From the NCBI GenBank assembly GCA_029560815.1, contig JAKQKF010000160.1:1-32023 (forward strand): 32,023 bases of DNA, given 5' to 3'. Of this stretch, positions 8,360-16,306 are shown in pieces (position 1 is the first letter of the stretch; each line of letters opens with the position of its first letter). The notes beneath the pieces were generated by a model. It saw only the letters and a list, made by a program, of their open reading frames with translations, was not told the DNA's origin and searched no databases. The stretch comes from a bacterium (GTDB lineage Bacteria; KSB1; UBA2214). Made by a program: the position numbers and the translations under genes.

Positions 8360-9363
8360 TGCCTATCACCTATCAGGAAGCTGGCGTCAGCCTCGAAGCG
8401 GCGGAAGAGGCGACCCACAACATCGCAGCGCTGGCCAAATCGACCTTCAACAGTCATGTGCTCAAGGAAATCGGGCTTTTCGCCGGCTTTTTCGCACTCG
8501 ATCTGAAGAAATACACCGATCCGGTTATCGTCTCCAGCATCGACGGGGTCGGCACCAAACTCAAGATCGCCTTTGCATCCGGACGCCATGATTCAGTCGG
8601 CCAGGATCTGGTCAATCATTGTGTCAACGATATCATGACCTGCGGGGCCGATCCGCTCTTTTTTCTCGACTACCTTGGCGTCGGGGTGCTCGATCCCGCC
8701 ACCGCTGCGGCGCTGGTGGGCGGGATGGCCAAAGCCTGCCGCGAAAACGGCTGCGCCCTGATCGGCGGCGAAACCGCAGAGATGCCGGGGTTTTATGCAG
8801 CCGGAGAGTACGACCTGGCCGGCACTATCATCGGGGCGGTAAACCGTGACCGCATCATCGACGGCGGGCAGATCAGGGAAGGCGATCTGCTCATCGGTCT
8901 GCCTTCGACCGGCCTGCACACCAACGGCTTTTCTCTGGCGCGCAAGGTTCTGCTCGAGATGAAAAAGATCGATCTGGATGAGCACGTCTCCAAGCTCGGC
9001 ACGACCTGGGCGGATGCCTTGCTCCAGGTTCATCGCAGCTATCAAAATCCCATCTGCCTGGTGCGCGGCCATTCGGCGCTGAAGGGGATCAGCCATATCA
9101 CCGGAGGAGGCATCGAGGGGAACACGCGCAGATTGCTGCGGGGCGGCCTCAACCTCAAGGTGGAGTGGGAGAACTGGAACGTACCGCCTCTCTTCCGGCT
9201 CATTCAGGAGTACGGCGGGATCGCCGACGATGAGATGCGCCGCGTCTTCAATCTCGGCATCGGCCTGGTTCTTGTCGTACGCCCGGATGGAGCTGACGAA
9301 ATCCTCCACCTGCTGGAAAAAGAGGGAGGCGAGACTGCCATGGTGATGGGCAAAGTATATTAG
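8359..9363 (+). CDS. purM: Phosphoribosylformylglycinamidine cyclo-ligase (AIR synthetase)
   Basis: PurM closes the imidazole ring in step five of purine biosynthesis (FGAM + ATP to AIR), as a cytoplasmic dimer. The 334-residue protein shows the conserved IDGVGTKLKIA (61-71), DLVNHCVNDIMTCGADPLFFLDY (83-105) and GGETAEMPGFY (136-146), then LPSTGLHTNGFSLAR and HITGGGIEGNTRRLL. The start is GTG, chosen because it follows AAGGAAGGA at a good distance, gives a standard N-terminus (YQEAGVSLEAAEEA) and overlaps the DUF4416 stop by one base. No other pur genes are adjacent except apt (salvage) further on. Confidence 0.97.
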   Translation: MPITYQEAGVSLEAAEEATHNIAALAKSTFNSHVLKEIGLFAGFFALDLKKYTDPVIVSSIDGVGTKLKIAFASGRHDSVGQDLVNHCVNDIMTCGADPLFFLDYLGVGVLDPATAAALVGGMAKACRENGCALIGGETAEMPGFYAAGEYDLAGTIIGAVNRDRIIDGGQIREGDLLIGLPSTGLHTNGFSLARKVLLEMKKIDLDEHVSKLGTTWADALLQVHRSYQNPICLVRGHSALKGISHITGGGIEGNTRRLLRGGLNLKVEWENWNVPPLFRLIQEYGGIADDEMRRVFNLGIGLVLVVRPDGADEILHLLEKEGGETAMVMGKVY

Positions 9364-9381
9364 GAGCGGAGAGAGAGGTTT

Positions 9382-10395
9382 ATGATCAAAAAAGTGTGCG
9401 TCCTTGGCGCGGGAGGATGGGGAATTACCCTGGCCAACTACTGCCGGTGCCTCGGTCATCCGGTCACACTGTGGGAATTTGATCCGGCTGAAGCGGAAAG
9501 GTTGGATCGCGAACGGACCCGATCCGCCGTGCTGCCGGGGAGCGAGATTGAACGTGATATCACGATCACGGCCGAGCTGGAACGCGCTCTCCACCGGGTT
9601 GAGGTGATCCTGCAGGTTGTGCCCTCGCATTTCGTGCGCGGGGTGCTTCGCCAGATCGCGCCAATCCACCTCCCCTCGGGAGTACTGCTGGTCAATTGCG
9701 CCAAGGGGATCGAAAACGATACCCAGCTGCGCATCTCCGAAATCGTCCGGCAGGAGCTGCCCGACTTTCCCGATGAGAATTATGCCGTGCTCTCCGGACC
9801 CAGCCATGCCGAAGAGGTCAGCCGGGGCATTCCCTCGGCGGTCGTCATCGCCTCCAGCTCAGAAGAGGTCGCCATTTCATTGCAGGAGGAGTTGAACAGC
9901 CGCACCCTGCGCTGCTACCGCAGCCATGATGTCGTCGGCGTGGAACTGGGCGGCGCACTGAAAAATGTGATCGCGATCGCCGCCGGCATTTGCGATGGCG
10001 CCGGATTTGGGGATAACACCAAGGCCGCCCTGCAGCCGCGCGGACTGGCCGAAATGGCCCGGCTGGGGAGAAAACTGGGGGCCAATCTTCTCACCTTCGC
10101 CGGACTCTCGGGCATGGGCGATCTGATCGTCACCTGCATGAGCCGGCACAGCCGTAACCGGTTCGTTGGTGAACAGATCGGCAGGGGAAAAACTCTGGAG
10201 GAGATCCTCGCCTCCATGGTTATGGTGGCCGAGGGGGTCAGGACCAGCAAATCAGCCGTCGCTCTCGCCCGCCAATGCGAGGTCGAGATGCCGATCTGTG
10301 AGCAGGTCTATCAGGCCCTTTTCGAGCACAAGGAACCACACGCCGCCCTGGAGGAGTTGATGAATCGGGAGGCCAAACCCGAACTCTGGCACTGA
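9382..10395 (+). CDS. gpsA: Glycerol-3-phosphate dehydrogenase [NAD(P)+]
   Basis: GpsA reduces dihydroxyacetone phosphate to sn-glycerol-3-phosphate, the backbone precursor of membrane phospholipids, in the cytoplasm. The 337-residue length is typical. The N-terminal dinucleotide fold has GAGGWG at 10-15. The catalytic part shows NCAKGIE, LSGPSHAEEV, VGVELGGALKNVIAIAAGICDG with the catalytic Lys, and GLSGMGDLIVTC followed by SRNR. The ATG is preceded by a purine-rich GGAGCGGAGAGAGAGG stretch. It lies 18 bases after purM in the same direction and is probably co-transcribed. Confidence 0.97.
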   Translation: MIKKVCVLGAGGWGITLANYCRCLGHPVTLWEFDPAEAERLDRERTRSAVLPGSEIERDITITAELERALHRVEVILQVVPSHFVRGVLRQIAPIHLPSGVLLVNCAKGIENDTQLRISEIVRQELPDFPDENYAVLSGPSHAEEVSRGIPSAVVIASSSEEVAISLQEELNSRTLRCYRSHDVVGVELGGALKNVIAIAAGICDGAGFGDNTKAALQPRGLAEMARLGRKLGANLLTFAGLSGMGDLIVTCMSRHSRNRFVGEQIGRGKTLEEILASMVMVAEGVRTSKSAVALARQCEVEMPICEQVYQALFEHKEPHAALEELMNREAKPELWH

Positions 10396-10508
10396 GTGCG
10401 TGGTGAACGGAAGTGGCAGGACCCCGTTCCCGACTCCAGCCGGGAAGATATTGTCGGGCTGCCGAATGCCCTGTCTGGGCCGTCACAATCGAGAGGAGGG
10501 AGGAGAAT

Positions 10509-11345
10509 ATGTTTAAAAATATTTTACTGGCCGTTGATGGCTCCACCTATACCGACTCCGTCCTTTCTCACGGCATTGAACTCGCCGGGCGCTTCAGCAG
10601 CCACCTGAGCCTGCTCACAGTCGCGGATGTGCGCATCTTTGAATGGGCTTCCGCCGTCGGCAGCGACGGTTTCATCTCCATCGTGCCCTCCTCTTCGTAT
10701 CAGGAGGCCTCGCGCAGTCTGCTCGAGGAGAAATGCGACAAGATCCTTGCCAAATCGTCAGCACTTCTCAAGCAGAGCGGGATCCCGTTTTCCGCGCACA
10801 AGAGCATTGGGGCGCCCGTGGACGTCATCCTTGAGCACTCACAGACGGCGGATATGCTGATCCTGGGCCAGCGAGGCGAGTTCGCACACTGGGATGCCAA
10901 AACTCTTGGTGCCACAGTGGAGGAGGTGAGCAGGATGGTGCGTAAACCCGTGCTGGCGGTTAGGCAGGAATTTGCTCCCATCCGGGATATCCTGGTGGGC
11001 TACGACGGCTCCGACCATGCCAACCGGGCCCTGCAGTATGCCGCTCATCTGGCTGAAGCCGCCGGTGGAAAGGTCGGAGTGCTATGCGTCAGTGAAGACA
11101 ACGAACTCGCCAACCACTATCTTGGCATCGCCTCTACCTATCTGGGCAACTATAAAGTTACGGCCGAAACGTTCATAGTCACCGGACGGCCTGACGAAGC
11201 CCTGGTCAAACACGCCGCCCAAAAGCAATACAGCCTGATCGCCATCGGAGCCTACGGCCACTCCCGAATTCGCGAAACCCTGCTCGGCAGTACCACGGAC
11301 CGGATCCTGAGGCAGGCCGAGACTCCTCTGCTGTTGGCAAAATAA
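10509..11345 (+). CDS. Tandem universal stress protein (two UspA domains)
   Basis: A 278-residue cytoplasmic protein of two UspA domains in series. The first begins FKNILLAVDGS (2-12) and ends KPVLAVRQ (about 150); the second begins IRDILVGYDGSDHANRALQ and ends TPLLLAK. The second keeps the ATP-binding signature G-x2-G-x9-G-S (about 247-262); in the first the equivalent stretch reads GQRGEFAHWDAKTLGAT, a slightly degenerate version. The frame is open upstream to 10413, but the ATG at 10509 is chosen because a strong GGAGGGAGGAG lies just before it and it matches the usual domain start. Such proteins bind or hydrolyse ATP and help survival in stress; the precise role here is unknown. Confidence 0.93.
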   Translation: MFKNILLAVDGSTYTDSVLSHGIELAGRFSSHLSLLTVADVRIFEWASAVGSDGFISIVPSSSYQEASRSLLEEKCDKILAKSSALLKQSGIPFSAHKSIGAPVDVILEHSQTADMLILGQRGEFAHWDAKTLGATVEEVSRMVRKPVLAVRQEFAPIRDILVGYDGSDHANRALQYAAHLAEAAGGKVGVLCVSEDNELANHYLGIASTYLGNYKVTAETFIVTGRPDEALVKHAAQKQYSLIAIGAYGHSRIRETLLGSTTDRILRQAETPLLLAK

Positions 11346-11390
11346 ACCAAAGTATTCTCATCACTCTCCTTCGGAAAGGAACGCAAGAGA

Positions 11391-12686
11391 ATGGCTGCAA
11401 AAGTGTATATCGAAGAGATCGCAAAATACCTCGGACAGGAGGTAACCCTGCAGGGATGGGTTTATAACAAAACTGCTAAAGGCAAACTGATTTTTCTTAT
11501 GCTGCGCGACGGCACCGGGTTGATTCAGGCGGTGATGTTCCGGGATACCATCGGTGACGAACTTTTCGAGTCCTCACTCACGCTCACCCAGGAGAGCTCT
11601 GTACGGGTGACCGGAACGGTCTGCGAGGATAAACGAGCCAAAGGCGGCTTTGAGCTGCAGGTGGGCACCCTCGAAATTGTACATATTGCCGGCGAATACC
11701 CGATCAGCCCCAAAGAACATGGCATCGACTTTCTTATGGAACACCGGCATCTCTGGCTTCGTTCCGCACTGCAGCATGCAGTTCTTAAAGTAAGACACGA
11801 GATTATTAGTGCATGTCGCGATTATTTCGATAATTTGAATTTCACTCTTATTGATGCTCCCATTTTCACGCCAGCAGCCGCTGAAGGAACCAGCACTCTC
11901 TTTGAAACCAACTATTTTGAAGACAAGGCCTATCTCACCCAGAGCGGTCAGCTCTATATGGAAGCCGCCGCTATGGCCTTCGGCAAGGTTTACTGTTTCG
12001 GCCCCACATTCAGGGCGGAAAAATCCAAAACCCGCCGCCATCTCACCGAATTCTGGATGATCGAGCCTGAGGTCGCCTTCTGCGACCTGCAGGGAGATAT
12101 GGAACTGGCTGAAGGACTGGTCTGCGCCATCGTCGAGCGTGTGCTGGACAAACGTAAAGAAGAACTGAAGCGGCTAGAACGCGACCTCAGCAAACTTGAA
12201 TGCATCCAGAAGCCCTTCCCGCGGCTTGACTATGAAGAAGCGGCCAGGATGATCAAAGCGGAGAACAGTCAGTTTATCTACGGCGACGATCTCGGTGCAC
12301 CAGACGAGACCATCATTTCGCAGAAATATGACCGGCCGGTCATGGTGACCCACTATCCCGCCGGTGTGAAGGCCTTTTATATGAAACGCGATCCTCAACG
12401 GCCCGACCGCGCACTCTGCGTAGATCTCCTCGCCCCGGAAGGCTACGGCGAAATTATCGGCGGCGGGCAGCGTGAAGACGACCTCGACACTCTGCTCGGC
12501 CGCATCCGGGAACATCAGCTCCCGGTCGAGAATTATGACTGGTATCTCGATCTGCGCAAATACGGCTCGGTGCCCCACGCCGGCTTCGGGCTTGGGCTCG
12601 AACGCACCGTCACCTGGATCTGCGGCTTGCAGCATATCCGTGAAACGATCCCGTTCCCGAGAACGATCTCGCGAATCTATCCATAG
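11391..12686 (+). CDS. asnS: Asparaginyl-tRNA synthetase
   Basis: A class IIb synthetase that charges tRNA-Asn with asparagine. The 431-residue protein has an N-terminal OB-fold anticodon-binding domain (about 1-100, starting [19 protein letters not shown]). The catalytic core has [15 protein letters not shown], motif 2 [20 protein letters not shown] (202-221), and motif 3 [21 protein letters not shown] near the C-terminus. Asn rather than Asp specificity is judged from [21 protein letters not shown], from TRRHLTEF after motif 2, and from the short length without the bacterial AspRS insertion. GGAAAGGA precedes the ATG. It follows the stress protein by 45 bases. Confidence 0.96.
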   Translation: MAAKVYIEEIAKYLGQEVTLQGWVYNKTAKGKLIFLMLRDGTGLIQAVMFRDTIGDELFESSLTLTQESSVRVTGTVCEDKRAKGGFELQVGTLEIVHIAGEYPISPKEHGIDFLMEHRHLWLRSALQHAVLKVRHEIISACRDYFDNLNFTLIDAPIFTPAAAEGTSTLFETNYFEDKAYLTQSGQLYMEAAAMAFGKVYCFGPTFRAEKSKTRRHLTEFWMIEPEVAFCDLQGDMELAEGLVCAIVERVLDKRKEELKRLERDLSKLECIQKPFPRLDYEEAARMIKAENSQFIYGDDLGAPDETIISQKYDRPVMVTHYPAGVKAFYMKRDPQRPDRALCVDLLAPEGYGEIIGGGQREDDLDTLLGRIREHQLPVENYDWYLDLRKYGSVPHAGFGLGLERTVTWICGLQHIRETIPFPRTISRIYP

Positions 12687-12790
12687 ATAGCTTGATCTTT
12701 TAACCTTCCACATTAAGTTATGATCACTTCCTGGCACCACGGAGGTTTCCGCATCGTGAACTGGAGCGCTCAATCCTGAAAGGAAGCCGT

Positions 12791-13312
12791 ATGGACCTCG
12801 CCGACAAGATTCGCAGCATCCCGGATTTTCCCAAGCCGGGGATTGTCTTCAAGGATATCACCACTCTTATTGGCGATGGACCCGCTCTGCGCGAAACCAT
12901 CGCACAGCTGCGCCGTCGCTTTGAAGGGGAGAGGATTGACGCAGTCATCGGCATCGAGTCCCGCGGCTTCATCTTTGCCGGTATCCTGGCACATGAGTTC
13001 GGCGTTGGCATGGTTCCGGTACGCAAGCCCGGCAAACTGCCCTCCGCCACTATTCGGGAGAGCTATGCCCTAGAGTACGGCAGCGACAGTCTCGAGATGC
13101 ACACCGATGCCCTTCAACCGGGCCAGCGCGTGCTGATCGTCGATGATCTGCTCGCCACAGGCGGTACAGTGGAGGCAGCGATCCGGCTCGCCCGCGCGCT
13201 CGGAGCGGAAGTGATCGGCTGCGCTTTTGTCATTGAACTGGACTTTCTCGGGGCTCGACAGCGCCTCACCCCGATGCGTCTTGAATCCCTTGTCCACGTT
13301 GAATCCGAATAA
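12791..13312 (+). CDS. apt: Adenine phosphoribosyltransferase
   Basis: Apt salvages adenine with PRPP to make AMP in the cytoplasm. The 173-residue protein shows the typical start IRSIPDFPKPGIVFKDITTL (8-27), GIESRGFIFAG (54-64), VRKPGKLP (77-84) and the PRPP-binding motif VLIVDDLLATGGT (114-126). AAAGGAAG precedes the ATG. The second butyrate kinase starts 10 bases after the stop, so apt and buk form a transcription unit; no functional link is obvious, though salvage may ease nucleotide demand. Confidence 0.97.
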   Translation: MDLADKIRSIPDFPKPGIVFKDITTLIGDGPALRETIAQLRRRFEGERIDAVIGIESRGFIFAGILAHEFGVGMVPVRKPGKLPSATIRESYALEYGSDSLEMHTDALQPGQRVLIVDDLLATGGTVEAAIRLARALGAEVIGCAFVIELDFLGARQRLTPMRLESLVHVESE

Positions 13313-13322
13313 CGGAGGTGGT

Positions 13323-14390
13323 GTGTTCACTATCCTGGTCATCAATCCCGGTTCTACCTCGACCAAGATCGCCCTTTTTCACGATGAAACCCCGGTTTTC
13401 ACAGCGAGCATGGCGCACTCTTCGCAAGAGCTCACACCCTATCCTTCGGTCTACAGCCAGTATGCCTTCCGCCGGCAGGCCATTTTAAGGATACTGGAAG
13501 AACGAGGAGTGCAGATTGGAGAGATCGACGCTTTTGTCGGCCGGGGCGGCCTGCTCCATCCGGTTACCAGTGGAACCTTCCAGGTAGGCGAGACCATGCT
13601 GACGCAGCTCGAAAAAGCGGAGTTTGGCGAACATGCCTCCAATCTGGGCGCCATCCTCGCCTACGAATTGGCGTCCCTGCACGATCGTCCCGCCTACATC
13701 GTCGATCCAGTGGTCGTCGATGAGCTCGAACCCGAAGCTCGCCTCACCGGGCACCCGCTTCTCCCTAAACAGTGCATTTTCCATGCTCTCAACCATAAAG
13801 CAGTGGGACGCAAGGCGGCGCTGCAGCTTGGCAAGCCCTATGAGCAACTCAACCTGATAATCGTCCACCTCGGTGGGGGCATCTCCGTGGCTGCGCACCG
13901 GCAGGGCCGGGTCATCGACGTCAACAACGCGCTTAATGGCGATGGCCCCTTTTCGCCTGAACGCAGCGGGACCTTGCCCGCCTACGGGCTGGTCAAGCTC
14001 TGCTTCTCGGGAAGCTATACCGAGCGCGAGATCAGTAAAATGATCACCGGAAAAGGCGGAGTTGTCGCTTATCTCGGCGTCAATGATATGCGCCAGGTCC
14101 TGGCGATGATCGACAGGGGGGACGCCCAGGCGCTGCTGGTTTATCAGGCGATGGCCGGACAGATCGCCAGGGAGATCGGCAGCATGGCTGCAGTACTCAG
14201 CGGGCAGGTAGATGCCGTTGCGCTGACAGGCGGCATCGCCCATGATGACCGCTTCACCGGACTCATCCGCGAACGCGTCAGTTTTATCGCCCCCGTGCTG
14301 CTCTTCCCGGGTGAGGAGGAGATGGAAGCTCTGGCCCTGGGAGCATTGCGCGTTCTGCGCGGCGAAGAGCAGGCCAAAGCGTATGAGTAG
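13323..14390 (+). CDS. buk: Butyrate kinase (second copy)
   Basis: A second, clearly diverged butyrate or branched-chain acyl kinase of 355 residues. It has INPGSTSTK at the N-terminus, FVGRGGLLHPV, HLGGGISVAA, GDGPFSPERSGTLPAYGLV, ITGKGGVVAYL and AVLSGQVDAVALTGG. The start is GTG at 13323: GGAGG at 13314-13318 lies four bases upstream and translation gives VFTILVINPGS, matching the family N-terminus; the frame open further upstream is inside apt. A strong terminator follows at 14428. Its natural partner ptb lies 850 bases further on, behind an inserted toxin-antitoxin pair. The two copies may differ in acyl-chain preference (inference). Confidence 0.94.
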   Translation: MFTILVINPGSTSTKIALFHDETPVFTASMAHSSQELTPYPSVYSQYAFRRQAILRILEERGVQIGEIDAFVGRGGLLHPVTSGTFQVGETMLTQLEKAEFGEHASNLGAILAYELASLHDRPAYIVDPVVVDELEPEARLTGHPLLPKQCIFHALNHKAVGRKAALQLGKPYEQLNLIIVHLGGGISVAAHRQGRVIDVNNALNGDGPFSPERSGTLPAYGLVKLCFSGSYTEREISKMITGKGGVVAYLGVNDMRQVLAMIDRGDAQALLVYQAMAGQIAREIGSMAAVLSGQVDAVALTGGIAHDDRFTGLIRERVSFIAPVLLFPGEEEMEALALGALRVLRGEEQAKAYE

Positions 14391-14427
14391 GTAAAAGACA
14401 ACTGCAGCACTTTTAAAATGGCCAGGG

Positions 14428-14463
14428 AGCGGTTGGAAGAGGTTGATTCCAGCCGCTTTTTTA
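14428..14463 (+). terminator. Rho-independent terminator after second buk
   Basis: An 11-base-pair stem (AGCGGTTGGAA with TTCCAGCCGCT, one G-T wobble) with an eight-base loop is followed by six T. It separates buk from the toxin-antitoxin and ptb genes, so ptb cannot rely on the buk promoter alone. Confidence 0.9.
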
Positions 14464-14491
14464 TGGAAAACGGCCTAACTTCAATTTTATC

Positions 14492-14520
14492 TTGACAATT
14501 ATTTAAAAATATAGTATATT
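14492..14520 (+). promoter_or_regulatory. Strong promoter of the toxin-antitoxin / ptb unit
   Basis: TTGACA (14492-14497), exactly 17 bases, then TATATT (14515-14520, five of six matches). The surroundings are AT-rich, unlike the neighbouring genes. Transcription would start near 14527, so the ATG at 14526 is too early to be used and translation most likely begins at 14562. Autoregulation by the antitoxin is expected for the family, but I did not find a clear palindrome. Confidence 0.85.
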
Positions 14521-14561
14521 CCATTATGGTTCCAAATAAGAACCTTTCTGGAGCGGTTTTC

Positions 14562-14804
14562 ATGCAGACCATCACCGTAAAAAAGATTCCCCCCGATCTC
14601 TACAAAAAGCTCAAGCAGCTCGCCAAGGAAAATCGTCGCAGCATCAACAGTGAAATCATCGTTTGTATCGAGCGCGCCATTTGCAGCCAGCGCATCAATT
14701 CTGATGCCTTTCTGAAGCGGATCGAACAGCTGCAAAAAGGGCTGGATTTGCCCTCCATCGCCCAGTCAGGGCTGGAAAAAGCACTGGATGAGGGACGCTC
14801 ATGA
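14562..14804 (+). CDS. Ribbon-helix-helix antitoxin (VapB/FitA-like)
   Basis: An 80-residue protein starting TITVKKIPPDLYKKLKQLA and continuing NRRSINSEIIVCIERAI, an Arc/FitA-type ribbon-helix-helix DNA-binding domain (about 2-45). The C-terminal half, KRIEQLQKGLDLPSIAQSGLEKALDEGRS, would wrap the toxin. It should repress its own promoter and neutralise the neighbouring PIN-domain protein. I chose ATG 14562 because GGAG at about 14550-14553 precedes it and the likely transcription start is at 14527; an in-frame ATG at 14526 would add 12 residues. The stop overlaps the toxin start (ATGA), usual for such pairs. Confidence 0.88.
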   Translation: MQTITVKKIPPDLYKKLKQLAKENRRSINSEIIVCIERAICSQRINSDAFLKRIEQLQKGLDLPSIAQSGLEKALDEGRS

Positions 14805-15241
14805 TCGTGGTCGATTCACAAATGATCGCCGCTTTGCTGCTCAATAATGAAAAAACCGATCTGGCCCGGGAGGTCCTGCGCAGGGACGACGAGTGGATCG
14901 CCCCGCTGCTCTGGCGCAGCGAGTTTCGCCAGCTGCTCGCCTATTATTTGCGCAAAAATGTGCTGACACTCCGGCAGGCCAGCCTGATCATGCAGGAGGC
15001 CGAAAGCCTCATGCAAGGCGGCCAATTTGAGATTCCCTCTCTGGCGATTCTCACCGTGACCGAAAAATTCGACTGCTCTGCATATGCTGCCGAATACGTC
15101 GCACTCGCCCAGGAACAAGGGGTGCCTCTGGTCACTGTTGATAAAATGTATCTCCGCAAGTTTCCGTCAGTTGCAATGAACGCTGAAACTTTTATAGCAA
15201 TGCCGATCGATCAGGAACAGGTCAACCCGGAGAAACTATGA
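14801..15241 (+). CDS. PIN-domain protein, VapC-like toxin (probably impaired active site)
   Basis: A 146-residue PIN-domain protein, a family of Mg-dependent RNases that block translation by cutting tRNA or rRNA. Visible acidic positions are Asp5 (VVDSQ), Glu41 (WRSEF) and Asp114 (LVTVDK). The usual third acid, the Asp of the YDAxYVALA stretch, is Ala96 here (SAYAAEYVALA); a single base change (GAT to GCT) would explain this. Asp91, five residues earlier, might partly compensate. The start overlaps the antitoxin stop by four bases, and the stop overlaps the ptb start by four bases, so toxin and metabolic gene are translationally coupled. Family membership is clear; activity is doubtful. Confidence 0.87.
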   Translation: MIVVDSQMIAALLLNNEKTDLAREVLRRDDEWIAPLLWRSEFRQLLAYYLRKNVLTLRQASLIMQEAESLMQGGQFEIPSLAILTVTEKFDCSAYAAEYVALAQEQGVPLVTVDKMYLRKFPSVAMNAETFIAMPIDQEQVNPEKL

Positions 15242-16143
15242 TCGCATCGTTTGAGGAGATGCTTCGCCAGGTCACCGGACACGTCAAGAGGACGATCGCC
15301 GTCGCGATGGCCGAGGATGAAGATATCCTTGAAGCCCTCTGCCTCGCCCACAGCCGTGACATCGCTGATGCCGTCCTGGTCGGCAACAAAACGTCTATTC
15401 TTGAAATTGCCGGCAAGGGTGGGCTGGACCTCTCCAGTTTTGATATCATTCACGCCGAGAGTGAGCAGCAATCGGTCTCAGTGGCGATCCAGCTGGTGCG
15501 CCAGCAGATGGCCAACGCCCTCATGAAAGGCAAGTGCACGACCGCAACTTTGTTGAAGGGGGTCCTCGACAAGGAAGCAGGGCTGCGTTCCGGCAAACTC
15601 CTCAGCCATCTCGCCGCATTCACTGTCCCTGCCTACCACAAACTGCTGCTGATGTCGGATGCCGCCATGAATATCGCTCCTGACCTCACAGGCAAGATCG
15701 CCATAACCGAGAACGCCGTCCATGCGGCCCATCAGCTCGGCATTATAAAGCCCAAAGTGGCGATGATCGCTGCGGTGGAGAAGGTGAACTATGACTCCAT
15801 GCCCTGCACGATTGATGCCGCTGCGATTGCGCAAATGGCCGCTCGCGGCCAGATCAAAGAGGCCATTATTGATGGTCCTCTGGCCGTCGATAATGCCGTC
15901 AGCCGGAATGCCTGCGAAGTGAAGGGAATCGCCAGCGAGGTCGGTGGAGATGCCGATATCCTGATCATGCCCGACATCGAGGCTGCTAACGTTTTCTACA
16001 AAACCATGACCTATCTGGGCGGATCCAGGACGGCCGGCATAATTGTTGGCGCACAGTGCCCGGTGATTCTGACCAGCCGGGCGGACAGCGAAGAGACCAA
16101 ATTTTACTCCATCGCTCTGGCCATGGCCACGAGCGCAAGATGA
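15238..16143 (+). CDS. ptb: Phosphate butyryltransferase (second copy)
   Basis: A full-length 301-residue phosphotransbutyrylase that converts acyl-CoA to acyl phosphate. It shows LMKGKCTTATLLKGVLD, LLLMSDAAMNIAPDL, AIIDGPLAVDNAVS and the C-terminal PVILTSRADSEETKFYSIALA, and is clearly diverged from the first copy at 2028. The ATG overlaps the toxin stop (ATGA); a GGAG five bases before the ATG lies within the toxin gene. The only promoter seen for it is the one ahead of the toxin-antitoxin pair. It is presumably the partner of the buk at 13323. Confidence 0.94.
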   Translation: MIASFEEMLRQVTGHVKRTIAVAMAEDEDILEALCLAHSRDIADAVLVGNKTSILEIAGKGGLDLSSFDIIHAESEQQSVSVAIQLVRQQMANALMKGKCTTATLLKGVLDKEAGLRSGKLLSHLAAFTVPAYHKLLLMSDAAMNIAPDLTGKIAITENAVHAAHQLGIIKPKVAMIAAVEKVNYDSMPCTIDAAAIAQMAARGQIKEAIIDGPLAVDNAVSRNACEVKGIASEVGGDADILIMPDIEAANVFYKTMTYLGGSRTAGIIVGAQCPVILTSRADSEETKFYSIALAMATSAR

Positions 16144-16166
16144 TCAGCCGCCGGCGGCGTAATCAT

Positions 16167-16210
16167 CCTGTGCCGCCGCTTCAAACAGCCCCATGCCGCT
16201 GCGGCACAGG
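16167..16210 (+). repeat. Perfect 10-bp inverted repeat after second ptb
   Basis: CCTGTGCCGC (16167-16176) and GCGGCACAGG (16201-16210) are exact complements around a 24-base spacer, 24 bases after the ptb stop. No T run follows directly (a T8 run begins only at 16235), so its action as a terminator is uncertain; protection of the 3' end of the transcript is an alternative. Confidence 0.6.
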
Positions 16211-16255
16211 GAGCTCAATTTAGCTGGACAAAAGTTTTTTTTGAACGCAGTATTA

Positions 16256-16269
16256 AATAATTAATTATT
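16256..16269. promoter_or_regulatory. AT-only palindrome upstream of propeller gene
   Basis: AATAATTAATTATT is a perfect 14-base palindrome about 40 bases before the start codon of the large exported protein, in an AT-rich island that also contains TGGACA and TTGAAC boxes. It probably belongs to the promoter, but no -35/-10 pair of good spacing stands out, so the transcription start is not assigned. Confidence 0.35.
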
Positions 16270-16306
16270 AATCGCATCATTTCGGATTAAAAGGACGGAA
16301 TGAATC

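Noticed and set aside
10413..10508. N-terminal extension of the tandem universal stress protein
   Set aside because: It does not match the family and precedes a very strong ribosome-binding site directly before ATG 10509.
16241..16269. A promoter TTGAAC with ATTATT before the propeller gene
   Set aside because: The boxes match poorly and the AT-rich region allows several equal alternatives, so only the palindrome is listed.
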